Shown here piece after piece: positions 25,720-31,804 of a stretch of 43,080 nucleotides of DNA. Position numbers and translations under genes: made by a program. Source of the DNA: an uncultured Oscillospiraceae bacterium (GTDB lineage Bacteria > Bacillota > Clostridia > Oscillospirales > Oscillospiraceae); contig CANRFC010000024.1 in NCBI GenBank assembly GCA_947629795.1, positions 1 through 43,080 on the forward strand, given 5' to 3'. The notes beneath the pieces were generated by a model, which saw only the letters and a list, made by a program, of their open reading frames with translations, searched no databases and was not told where the DNA came from. Within the stretch, counting starts at the first letter, position 1, and the number at the start of each line of letters is the position of its first letter.

Positions 25720-26221
25720 TACCTCCGTCTACATGGTCGCTGCGTTGGCTATGTACGGGTTTTGGCCCGTCGCCCCTTCCGTTGTCCGGCAGAATGATAA
25801 GAACGTCATCTGGCTCTTCATCATCGTCATCCGAGTCAGCCGGATGATAGAAGCCCTCGTCCATCTTCCTGATGCGGGCGTCGCTCTCCTTGTCCCGCTG
25901 CTTCTTATCAGGATTGAATCCCCCGTAGTCAGCCAGGGCTTTGAATGCAGCAACGTCGCCTCTGGCAGCCTTCATAGCCAGTCCTACGATGATGCCCGTC
26001 AGGTTCGTCTGGTCTTTTTCGTCAATCCCGATGTTCGACAGGTTATTTGCCAGCGGGGTGACGGCAGGGGCATCGAACATCCACTTGATGGCCTGTTGCA
26101 AATCCCGCTTTCGCCTTCTGACAACCCCGCTTTTCCTGCCACCGGCGGCCCCACGCTTCTTTGCTTCTTCTTTGGTTTGGACCGGTCTCAGGTTCTCAGG
26201 GTTTCCGTTCGGGTTTGCCAC
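25700..26221 (-). CDS. Terminase small subunit-like protein
   Basis: 173-aa protein, GTG start at 26221 after GAGGGG; an in-frame ATG at 26260 has no binding site and lies inside a hairpin. The N-terminus is basic (EAKKRGAAGGRKSGVVRRRKRDLQQAIKWMF) and the C-terminus very acidic (DSDDDDEEPDD). Residues about 60-120 (IGIDEKDQTNLTGIIVGLAMKAARGDVAAFKALADYGG) match small packaging subunits of clostridial phages that recognise DNA for the large subunit. Place and overlap with terL support the call. Confidence 0.75.
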   Translation of the reverse strand: MANPNGNPENLRPVQTKEEAKKRGAAGGRKSGVVRRRKRDLQQAIKWMFDAPAVTPLANNLSNIGIDEKDQTNLTGIIVGLAMKAARGDVAAFKALADYGGFNPDKKQRDKESDARIRKMDEGFYHPADSDDDDEEPDDVLIILPDNGRGDGPKPVHSQRSDHVDGGNDGGQD

Positions 26222-26250
26222 ATCACCACCCCTCTTCCGCGGATATGAAA

Positions 26251-26278
26251 AGCCCCTCATGGTTGCCCATGAGAGGCT
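26251..26278 (-). terminator. Terminator/attenuator ahead of the terminase genes
   Basis: Stem of 11 pairs with one mismatch (26251-26262 and 26267-26278), GCAA loop, followed on the minus strand by TTTTC. It lies between the 78-aa gene and the small terminase gene. The T-tract is short, so it may only reduce transcription into the late operon or end an upstream transcript. Confidence 0.55.
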
Positions 26279-26311
26279 GTAGAAATGTCGTGTTCGTATG
26301 GTTGAATAGGA

Positions 26312-26548
26312 TTATTGGTACAGGTCTGTGACGACCGTGATGCCGTCCTGGATCGCCGTTGTGAGGTCGATTCCAATGGAGGTGTAGAAATTTGGATGGA
26401 CCATACATTCATAGGCCCGGGCCATCGTGCTCCGCTGTTCCTTCGTGATGCCGAGGCGGAAGTCCTTTGCGATGGACAGCGCCTTCTTCATGTCACCGGC
26501 GGCTACTGCCTCACGAACGACGTCTGTCTTCTTGACCATATCAGCCAT
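26312..26548 (-). CDS. 78-aa protein of unknown function
   Basis: Small helical protein starting at the ATG at 26548, seven bases after GGAGGT. Text such as VVREAVAAGDMKKALSIAKDFRLGITKEQRSTMARAYECMVHP gives two or three amphipathic helices. It follows the 219-codon gene at close spacing and may share its transcript. No family was recognised. Confidence 0.65.
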   Translation of the reverse strand: MADMVKKTDVVREAVAAGDMKKALSIAKDFRLGITKEQRSTMARAYECMVHPNFYTSIGIDLTTAIQDGITVVTDLYQ

Positions 26549-26564
26549 GTCAGGCACCTCCCGC

Positions 26565-27200
26565 TCAGTAGTACCGTTTCTTTCCGGCGGAGAAGGGCTT
26601 ATACAGTGCCTCTTCCCTGGCGGTGAAGTTCCCGGTCCTGCGCTCCTCCTCCACGAACTGCCCCCAGTCGCCATCATCGAAGAGGCTGACCTGATGAGGA
26701 GTGAGGGCGGCCTGCTCATCCCGGATCATGTCGATCTTGGTCTTGCCCATCATCTTACCCTTGCGGGTGTGGCAGTCATAGACGTAATCGGGAATTTCGA
26801 GGTTGGCGTGGAGCTCGTTGAAGTCGAACTCCTTGATCTCCTCCGGGCTGAGGTTGCGGTCGGGACACATGAAGTTGCAGGTAACATAGTCTGCATCCCT
26901 GTTCTTACGGGCCATACAGAGAAGCGTAACGGCCTTGGCGACGAAGAGCCAGTTGCCGTCCTCCTTCTTTCCGTTCACATACTCATCGGCCTGCTGCAAA
27001 GCCACGATCTCTTTCGTGATGATGCCGTAGCAATCCTCGGCGGAGACAGTCAGCAGCCGCTTCCACAGGTACTTGCGGAACCGCGGGTGCATCTCTGCGG
27101 CGGCGTATGCGGCGTGGTAAACATCTGCCCGGCGAATGGCCTTCTGAAGCATAGAAGAAATGTCGTATAAATTGTAGCCGTGGGTCGTTGTCAATTCCAT
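26565..27200 (-). CDS. Protein resembling the RarA/MgsA C-terminal region
   Basis: 211-aa protein, ATG at 27200 after GGAGG; it is the first gene of the late transcript. The N-terminal half (LQKAIRRADVYHAAYAAAEM, then KYLWKRLLTVSAEDCYG) recalls the C-terminal helical domain of RarA/MgsA clamp-loader-like ATPases, in which a related IRxxDxxAALYW...SEDVG pattern occurs. There is no ATPase domain here. The C-terminal part (FVEEERRTGNFTAREEALYKPFSAGK) is charged. It may modulate host replication or repair, but this is a weak inference. Confidence 0.6.
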   Translation of the reverse strand: MELTTTHGYNLYDISSMLQKAIRRADVYHAAYAAAEMHPRFRKYLWKRLLTVSAEDCYGIITKEIVALQQADEYVNGKKEDGNWLFVAKAVTLLCMARKNRDADYVTCNFMCPDRNLSPEEIKEFDFNELHANLEIPDYVYDCHTRKGKMMGKTKIDMIRDEQAALTPHQVSLFDDGDWGQFVEEERRTGNFTAREEALYKPFSAGKKRYY

Positions 27201-27240
27201 AACTTTCAGCCTCCAATTAAGCAATAATATGTACGGATTT

Positions 27241-27250
27241 GGAATATTCC
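27241..27250. promoter_or_regulatory. Palindrome at the late transcript start
   Basis: Perfect 10-bp palindrome GGAATATTCC located right at the predicted start of the late transcript, just downstream of the -10 box. Its position fits an operator for a repressor, but no protein is known to bind it and it may be fortuitous. Confidence 0.35.
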
Positions 27251-27258
27251 GTAACTTT

Positions 27259-27319
27259 ATTGTCTCACATATATCGGCCGGACGTCAATCGAATTGGAAC
27301 ATTTTAACAAATTGTTTAC
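27259..27319 (-). promoter_or_regulatory. Late operon promoter with upstream activator box
   Basis: Minus-strand promoter: TTGACG (27283-27288), an 18-base spacer, GACAAT (27259-27264). Fifteen bases upstream of the -35 box lies a 16-bp element GTAAACAATTTGTTAA (27304-27319) containing the inverted repeat AACAA-N-TTGTT, centred about 60 bases before the predicted start. The same arrangement, base-identical in the box, -35 and -10, occurs at 31730-31790. The downstream genes are the 211-aa protein, terminase and the virion operon. The box-to-start distance suits an activator site. Confidence 0.75.
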
Positions 27320-27321
27320 CT

Positions 27322-28524
27322 TTACCAATACTCGCCGAACATCGTCTCCATCGAGTCCCGATTCTTCACGAGGAAGAATCCTGCGCCCGGCTCGTACACC
27401 ATCATAGAGGGTGTGCCTCTGATGAACCTGGGGGACAGGACGTTCGAGTAGGCCCCGACGTTATCGAAAAGGACCTGATCGCCGACACTGAGCGGACCAG
27501 TGTACCCGTCCACCAGCCGGTCGGACTCCAGGCATGTGCAACCACACAGGGAGGCGTCCGCTACGCGGCCGCCTCCGTGGTTGATGACGTAGTACGGGAA
27601 CGTCTTCGTCGATTCTCCGATGACGGTGATGTCCAGCTTCTTGGCGTCGAGTGTGCATACCGTCTTTCCGCAGACGGTTTTGATGTCCACCACGGTGGTG
27701 AGCAAAGACTGAGCGTTGGAGATGAGGGTGGTCCCGGGCTCCACGATGATCGCGGGCATATCTGCGTCGCTGTAATAATCGGACAGGGCGTCGTAGATGC
27801 AGTCCGCGTAATCCTGGAACGTCGGTATCTCGCAATCGAACTGGGCGGCCAGCTCCGGGTTCATGGGCCCGTACATCCTTCCGCCGAGGTCGATGATGCC
27901 GGCGCCGAGCATCTTGGCGATCCGGGCCATTCTGTGCGTCTTCTCCGCCCAGGTGTCCAGTGACCGGCTGAACGCTACATGACAGTGTACGGATGACACC
28001 AAGATGTTGTCCAGCTCTTTGATGGCGGAGACGGTATCGGGGTTGATCTCGATACCGAACCTGGAGCGGTCCATACCGGTCATGGGAAGATTGACCCGGA
28101 TGCCGATGTTGCCGACCGTGTGCAATTCTCCGAGGCGGGAGTTGATGAGGCGGAGCTCGGTCATGTTTTCCACGTTCACGATACCGCCGTTCAGGGCGAC
28201 CTGGACCTTCCCGTTTACATCCTGGATGACGCCGTTGTAGATGATGTTGCTGTCGTGGACGAACTTCCTGGCGTAGGCCAGCTCCATGGGGGAGACGACC
28301 TCCGCATAAGCCCCCTTCCGGTGGACCATGCGGACGACGGCACTGGCGTAGTTGGTTTTGTAGGAGTATCCGACGATGAATCTGCGGAAGCGAGAGCGGA
28401 GGGCTTCTTGCAAGCTGGCGATGTTCTCCTCCAGGATGGGCTTGCTGACGATATAGGTCGGTGTGGGGAGGGAGCTACCTCTTAACACCGATTCTTGCAA
28501 CATTTTTTCGATAGTCATACTCAT
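27322..28524 (-). CDS. PLP-dependent amino-acid decarboxylase (fold type III, LysA-like)
   Basis: 400-aa enzyme of the diaminopimelate/ornithine decarboxylase superfamily (alanine-racemase fold). The PLP lysine is K56 (YSYKTNY, compared with YAVKAN in LysA); later landmarks are HCHVAFS (180-186), the glycine loop LGGRMYGP (213-220), EPGTTL (262-267), the catalytic CLESD (331-335, compared with CESxD) and GAYS (357-360). All catalytic landmarks are present, so activity is likely. Substrate cannot be read from sequence; such enzymes act on diaminopimelate, ornithine, arginine or lysine derivatives. It is the last gene of the cassette with ATP-grasp and glycosyltransferase genes and overlaps the latter by 50 bases. 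Confidence 0.88.
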   Translation of the reverse strand: MSMTIEKMLQESVLRGSSLPTPTYIVSKPILEENIASLQEALRSRFRRFIVGYSYKTNYASAVVRMVHRKGAYAEVVSPMELAYARKFVHDSNIIYNGVIQDVNGKVQVALNGGIVNVENMTELRLINSRLGELHTVGNIGIRVNLPMTGMDRSRFGIEINPDTVSAIKELDNILVSSVHCHVAFSRSLDTWAEKTHRMARIAKMLGAGIIDLGGRMYGPMNPELAAQFDCEIPTFQDYADCIYDALSDYYSDADMPAIIVEPGTTLISNAQSLLTTVVDIKTVCGKTVCTLDAKKLDITVIGESTKTFPYYVINHGGGRVADASLCGCTCLESDRLVDGYTGPLSVGDQVLFDNVGAYSNVLSPRFIRGTPSMMVYEPGAGFFLVKNRDSMETMFGEYW

Positions 28525-29218
28525 AATACACTCCCCATTTATTGTGCATGGCGATGGTCATGTCGATGTGGGCTTTTCTGGCGTCCCTCGTTCCGGCATT
28601 GGTATCCATGAGGGCCGTGGTGCAGTAATACTTCGGCAGCAGGATGATACGGTTCAGGAGAAGTTCCTGCATAGCCATGTCGATGTCACTGGTGGCCGGG
28701 TCATCCTCGTTCAGCTTGGCCTTGAATCCAGACTTGTTCACCCAGCGGATATGACCGGGCATACCCTTGAAGCCGAACTCCCGGTCATAGATGTAGGATG
28801 CGTAGTTGGGGTTGTCGAAGGCCAGCCCGAGGCCCAGGTCGGAGAGAAGCTGGCCGATGCGTTCACACTCCATGGTGGCCGTCTCTACATCCGGGTTCCC
28901 GTCGCTGTCCACGATGGGATACCGCTTATCATTCCGGTAGCACATGAACTTAACGTCGTCGTCCACGATGCAGATGACGTCCTCCGGGGTGTTCTCAATG
29001 ATCCAGTAGAAGGTGGTCATAAAGTTGTGGACGGCGCCGGCGGGGATGATGAGCATATCGTCTATGCCAGCCTCCCGGTATTTCTCAGCCTGTTCCTCCC
29101 TGACAACATAGGTGCAGTATTCAAACAGGTTCTTGGTCATAATGGCATCCCAGCGGCTCATCGACATACAGTAGATGTTGAAGTTCTCCGGCCGATCAGT
29201 GGTAGTAGTGGGCGTCAT
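28475..29218 (-). CDS. TET-associated-type glycosyltransferase (GT-A)
   Basis: 247-aa enzyme with the features of the glycosyltransferase family first noted beside TET/JBP DNA oxygenases in phages: NIYCMSMSRWDAI, YVVREEQAEKYREAGIDDMLIIPAGAVHNF, and the metal-binding DDD motif in VICIVDDDVKF (about residue 85), then YDREFGFKGMPGHIRWVNKSGF and SDIDMAMQELLLNRI. GT-A enzymes transfer a sugar from a nucleotide-sugar donor. Family relatives are linked to decoration of hydroxylated bases, but no TET/JBP gene is in this window. It overlaps the ATP-grasp gene by 23 bases, pointing to co-expression. Confidence 0.82.
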   Translation of the reverse strand: MTPTTTTDRPENFNIYCMSMSRWDAIMTKNLFEYCTYVVREEQAEKYREAGIDDMLIIPAGAVHNFMTTFYWIIENTPEDVICIVDDDVKFMCYRNDKRYPIVDSDGNPDVETATMECERIGQLLSDLGLGLAFDNPNYASYIYDREFGFKGMPGHIRWVNKSGFKAKLNEDDPATSDIDMAMQELLLNRIILLPKYYCTTALMDTNAGTRDARKAHIDMTIAMHNKWGVYYEYDYRKNVARIGVKR

Positions 29219-30218
29219 AGTATTTCACCATCTTCAGTCCGTAGTCGAAGGAGATGTTGGTGTCGATGGGCTCTCCCAGGAGCTGCTTGCAGCGGAGGTA
29301 CACCAGATTCGCTCCGGCCTTGTCGATGAAGGGGATGGAGGCGTTGATGCGGGGGTTGCACTCCAGCAGGAACGGGTGACCGTCCGGGCGGACGATGAAG
29401 TCGAAGCAGGCGTTCCCGTCCAGCTCAAGGACGTTGACGACCTCCTCGGCCATGAAGTAGGCCGGCTCGTTCTTCAGGATCTCCCCCTGGGTGACGGCGC
29501 CGTACTCCATGGCGTATCCGGCAAAGCCACACATGAGCTCTACCTTTCCGTGGTCCGCCAGGACGCAGACGCTATAATCGGTCCCGGGGATGTACTCCTG
29601 GAGGATGATCTCCACATCAACCTTGTCGGCGATCTCGCAGAGCTGGTCGATGCTGATGTACCGGTTGACGCCCAGCCTGTTGAAGAGGGAGATTTCCAGG
29701 TACTTCTTCTCATCCAGGACTGCAAAGCCGGTCCCACCACACTTGTCCGCCAGCTTGCAGCACAGCGGGGTGCCGGTGTAATAGCCGATGCTGCGGGCGA
29801 ACTCCCTGATCTGATCGGATGACCGGACTACCGTCTGCCTGGGCATATAGCCGCGGAACATGTGAGCCATCTCCACCTTGTCATTTGCGACCATGAGGGT
29901 GCGCTCGGAGGCCACGGAGACCTTGGTCCCGTTGGACTCCAGCCGCTCGCGGTTGGCGGCGATGATGGGCAGCTCGGCCGTGATGTACGGGAGGATGACA
30001 TCGACCTTCTCCTCGGTGCAGAGGTCCAGGAGCCAGTCGATATAGGATGGGTCGAAGCTGGACGGGGCGATGATGGCCTTGTCCACGTCGGACCGCAGGA
30101 TGTTGGAGGGGTTGTTATTGATGCCGATGACCTGGACCTCTCTGCCGTCGATGTTGTTCTTCAGGGACTGGACGAGGTTCTTGCTGTGTCGGCTACAGCC
30201 GGTAATCAAAACTTTCAT
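29196..30218 (-). CDS. ATP-grasp ligase (CarB/PylC-like)
   Basis: 340-aa ATP-grasp enzyme. Residues 1-110 form a Rossmann-like pre-ATP-grasp domain (MKVLITGCSRHSKNLVQSL, VQVIGINNNPSNIL). The ATP-grasp core has NDKVEMAHMF, the glycine loop CKLADKCGGTGF, LQEYIPGTDYSV and the metal-binding FDFIVRPDGHPFLLECNPRIN (E-x-N-P-R). Members use ATP to activate a carboxylate and join it to an amine or other nucleophile. In this cassette it could link an amino acid to another amino acid, a sugar or a base. GGAG precedes the ATG at 30218. The substrate is unknown. Confidence 0.87.
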   Translation of the reverse strand: MKVLITGCSRHSKNLVQSLKNNIDGREVQVIGINNNPSNILRSDVDKAIIAPSSFDPSYIDWLLDLCTEEKVDVILPYITAELPIIAANRERLESNGTKVSVASERTLMVANDKVEMAHMFRGYMPRQTVVRSSDQIREFARSIGYYTGTPLCCKLADKCGGTGFAVLDEKKYLEISLFNRLGVNRYISIDQLCEIADKVDVEIILQEYIPGTDYSVCVLADHGKVELMCGFAGYAMEYGAVTQGEILKNEPAYFMAEEVVNVLELDGNACFDFIVRPDGHPFLLECNPRINASIPFIDKAGANLVYLRCKQLLGEPIDTNISFDYGLKMVKYYDAHYYH

Positions 30219-30236
30219 CGTGGTGATTCTCCTTTT

Positions 30237-30836
30237 CTACACTTCGTCTTTGGGTACGATCTGGGCCTTGATGTCATCAAACCAGACGGCACGGGCCTGA
30301 ATCTTGCGCTTCTGGCAGACTATCATCTTGCGCTTCTCCAGGCCGAGAGCCCTCTGTAGGTCCTTGTAGTCGATCTCATTCCGGCACACGATGAGCACAT
30401 AGTCGTACTTCTCATAGCGGATGAGCTCCATGTCCTTGACGGTCATCTCCTCGGGGTTTTTCTTGGACTCCTTCGGGTCGATACCAAGGTCCATGGTCAG
30501 ATCGGACGTCCACTCTGCCAACAGGTCCAGGTCCCACTCGCCGGCATGAGTGTTGTCCTTGATGTTGATGGCCCGGAGCTCTGCCTCGCTGTATCCGATG
30601 AGCCTCTTGCAGTCGAGCTCCACGTCCGGGCCGTACTTGCGCAGGATGACCTTCAGGCGCTGGTTACCGGCGATCACGTTGTCCTGCTCGTCGATGAGGT
30701 AGATGCCGAAGTCTCCGAACATCTCGAAGCTCTGCTCCAGATCCTCCATCTTGTTCCTGGTTATCTTTCTGGGGTTGCCGAAACCGGTCTTGATGTCACC
30801 GGCCTTCATGGTACAGCGTTCGATGCGCTTCTCCAT
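30237..30836 (-). CDS. ParB-like domain protein
   Basis: 199-aa protein with a ParB/sulfiredoxin-type N-terminal domain: GDIKTGFGNPRKI (NPR motif), IYLIDEQDNVIAGNQRLKVI (GNQR in place of GERR) and a helical middle (YSEAELRAINIKDNTHAGEWDLDLLAEW). Such domains act as CTP/ATP-dependent switches or nucleases and often accompany DNA methylases and modification enzymes in phages. The C-terminal 70 residues (YEKYDYVLIVCRNEIDYKDLQRALGL) are distinct and not recognised. It opens the four-gene cassette, GGAGGAG before the ATG at 30836. It could target the modification machinery to DNA. Confidence 0.78.
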   Translation of the reverse strand: MEKRIERCTMKAGDIKTGFGNPRKITRNKMEDLEQSFEMFGDFGIYLIDEQDNVIAGNQRLKVILRKYGPDVELDCKRLIGYSEAELRAINIKDNTHAGEWDLDLLAEWTSDLTMDLGIDPKESKKNPEEMTVKDMELIRYEKYDYVLIVCRNEIDYKDLQRALGLEKRKMIVCQKRKIQARAVWFDDIKAQIVPKDEV

Positions 30837-30860
30837 CTGGACTCCTCCTATAAACGGCAG

Positions 30861-30886
30861 AGAGCCAGCCTTTCGGCTGGCCCTCT
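30861..30886. other. Stem-loop before the ParB-like gene
   Basis: Seven-bp stem (GCCAGCC/GGCTGGC around 30864-30881) with a TTTC loop, extended by an imperfect outer arm. It lies in the short gap between the 173-aa gene and the ParB-like gene. No T-tract follows on the minus strand, so attenuation or mRNA processing is likelier than termination. Confidence 0.5.
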
Positions 30887-30898
30887 ATGGGTGGGTAG

Positions 30899-31420
30899 TT
30901 ATGTTCCCGGAGCTGAGGATATGACCTGTTTCAGGGACAAGAGATCGACAATGATACGGTCGATCAGCTCCGAGGTGATATTCACGCCGCGGTTCGGCTT
31001 TACTTCCGGCGCCTTCTGCTCTTGATGCGCCGGAGAGGGTGATGATGATTCGGGATTGTCCTGCGGGATGGATCTAGGAAAATTTCGGATGGTATCGGCA
31101 TACCCGGTGAACCATCTTTTGAAACCGTCGTCCAGGGCCCGCTCCTTTACGAACTGTACGGCATCATCTACAGACAGGAACCACATCGGTGAGACTCTTC
31201 CGACCGTCCTCCCGTCAATGTGCCTGACATCCATCTTCACCTTTGGGACGTTGGTGCGGATGGCGAACTTGCCGCCGGCCTTATACCCACAGCACTTAGC
31301 GAGATCGGCCAGTGCTACGAAGTTCGAGCCATTCGCGGCAGCCGTTCGGAACGAGAATTTCCCGTCATAGGAGACAAGAAGGTTGGAGTTTCCGATATCC
31401 CGGACAGACACTTCACCCAT
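30899..31420 (-). CDS. Possible BRO/antirepressor-like regulator
   Basis: 173-aa protein, ATG at 31420 after AGGAG. The N-terminal 100 residues (VSYDGKFSFRTAAANGSNFVALADLAKCCGYKAGGKFAIRT, then VSPMWFLSVDDAVQFVKE) have the layout of BRO-N-type antirepressor domains, which read as a beta hairpin followed by a helix-turn-helix-like unit. A Pro/Ser/Glu linker follows and then a short helix. The similarity is loose. It follows the 55-aa gene by an eight-base overlap and precedes the ParB-like gene. Confidence 0.45.
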   Translation of the reverse strand: MGEVSVRDIGNSNLLVSYDGKFSFRTAAANGSNFVALADLAKCCGYKAGGKFAIRTNVPKVKMDVRHIDGRTVGRVSPMWFLSVDDAVQFVKERALDDGFKRWFTGYADTIRNFPRSIPQDNPESSSPSPAHQEQKAPEVKPNRGVNITSELIDRIIVDLLSLKQVISSAPGT

Positions 31421-31580
31421 TTCCTACATCTCCTTTCACTTGGGCAAGCAGCTCATCCTCCAGCATACCGAGGATGGCTACGATTCCTCCGAGCTCATCC
31501 GTATCCGGAGTCCCTACGGTATTATCTGCAAGGACGTTCGTTACGATGAGGATGACTTGTAAGATTTGTGCCACACTCAT
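31413..31580 (-). CDS. 55-aa small protein of unknown function
   Basis: Start at the ATG at 31580 after AAGGAG; an in-frame start at 31607 lacks a site. Sequence MSVAQILQVILIVTNVLADN then acidic. The N-terminal 16 residues are hydrophobic, so it may be a small membrane-associated or dimerising helix. First gene downstream of the promoter at 31730-31790, overlapping the next gene. Confidence 0.6.
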   Translation of the reverse strand: MSVAQILQVILIVTNVLADNTVGTPDTDELGGIVAILGMLEDELLAQVKGDVGNG

Positions 31581-31610
31581 TTCTAAGCTCCTTTCTTGTA
31601 ATTCCATCGG

Positions 31611-31638
31611 TTGACAAGGAGCCCGTTTGTGTTATAAT
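31611..31638 (+). promoter_or_regulatory. Consensus sigma-70 promoter of candidate small RNA 1
   Basis: TTGACA (31611-31616), 16-base spacer, TATAAT (31633-31638): perfect -35 and -10 hexamers on the plus strand. A 9-bp inverted repeat ATAATCGAG...CTCGATTAT (31634-31642 and 31654-31662) overlaps the -10 box and start, so a repressor may bind here. Confidence 0.75.
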
Positions 31639-31644
31639 CGAGAT

Positions 31645-31714
31645 ATGGTGAAGCTCGATTATCGGGCCCCGTATGCCGGTTCCCGCTGTTGGGGCAGCGG
31701 GGGCCGGTTTATTT
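31645..31714 (+). ncRNA. Candidate small RNA 1
   Basis: Predicted transcript of about 70 nt between a perfect promoter and a strong terminator (stem of 14 pairs, 31675-31688 and 31695-31708, followed by TTTATTTT). No open frame of note. It is antisense to most of the leader of the minus-strand operon that starts near 31723. It could be an antisense regulator of that leader or an attenuated leader for the plus-strand nuclease gene at 31805. The ends are predicted from sequence. Confidence 0.6.
31675..31714 (+). terminator. Intrinsic terminator of small RNA 1
   Basis: Long hairpin (CCCGCTG/CAGCGGG core with a GC-rich lower stem including two U-G pairs) followed on the plus strand by TTTATTTT. 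The minus strand has no T-tract after it, so the direction is plus. Confidence 0.8.
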
Positions 31715-31729
31715 TACCTCCCTGATTCC

Positions 31730-31790
31730 ATTGTCCCACAATGGTTCCGCCAACGTCAATCGAGTTTTGCTACCTTAACAAATTGTTTAC
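31730..31790 (-). promoter_or_regulatory. Cassette promoter with shared activator box
   Basis: Minus-strand promoter: TTGACG (31754-31759), 18-base spacer, GACAAT (31730-31735), and the 16-bp box GTAAACAATTTGTTAA (31775-31790) fifteen bases upstream of the -35 box. The box, -35 and -10 elements are identical in sequence and spacing to the late promoter at 27259-27319, while the sequence between them differs. It would start transcription near 31723 into the 55-aa gene and the downstream enzyme cassette. Confidence 0.75.
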
Positions 31791-31804
31791 GAAAGGAGTT
31801 TTTC

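Noticed and set aside
27322-30836. Housekeeping lysine biosynthesis or host chromosome island
   Set aside because: The LysA-like gene overlaps phage-type glycosyltransferase and ATP-grasp genes, and phage genes flank it on both sides with no other biosynthetic gene.
30861-30886. Hairpin before the ParB-like gene as a terminator
   Set aside because: No T-tract follows on either strand.
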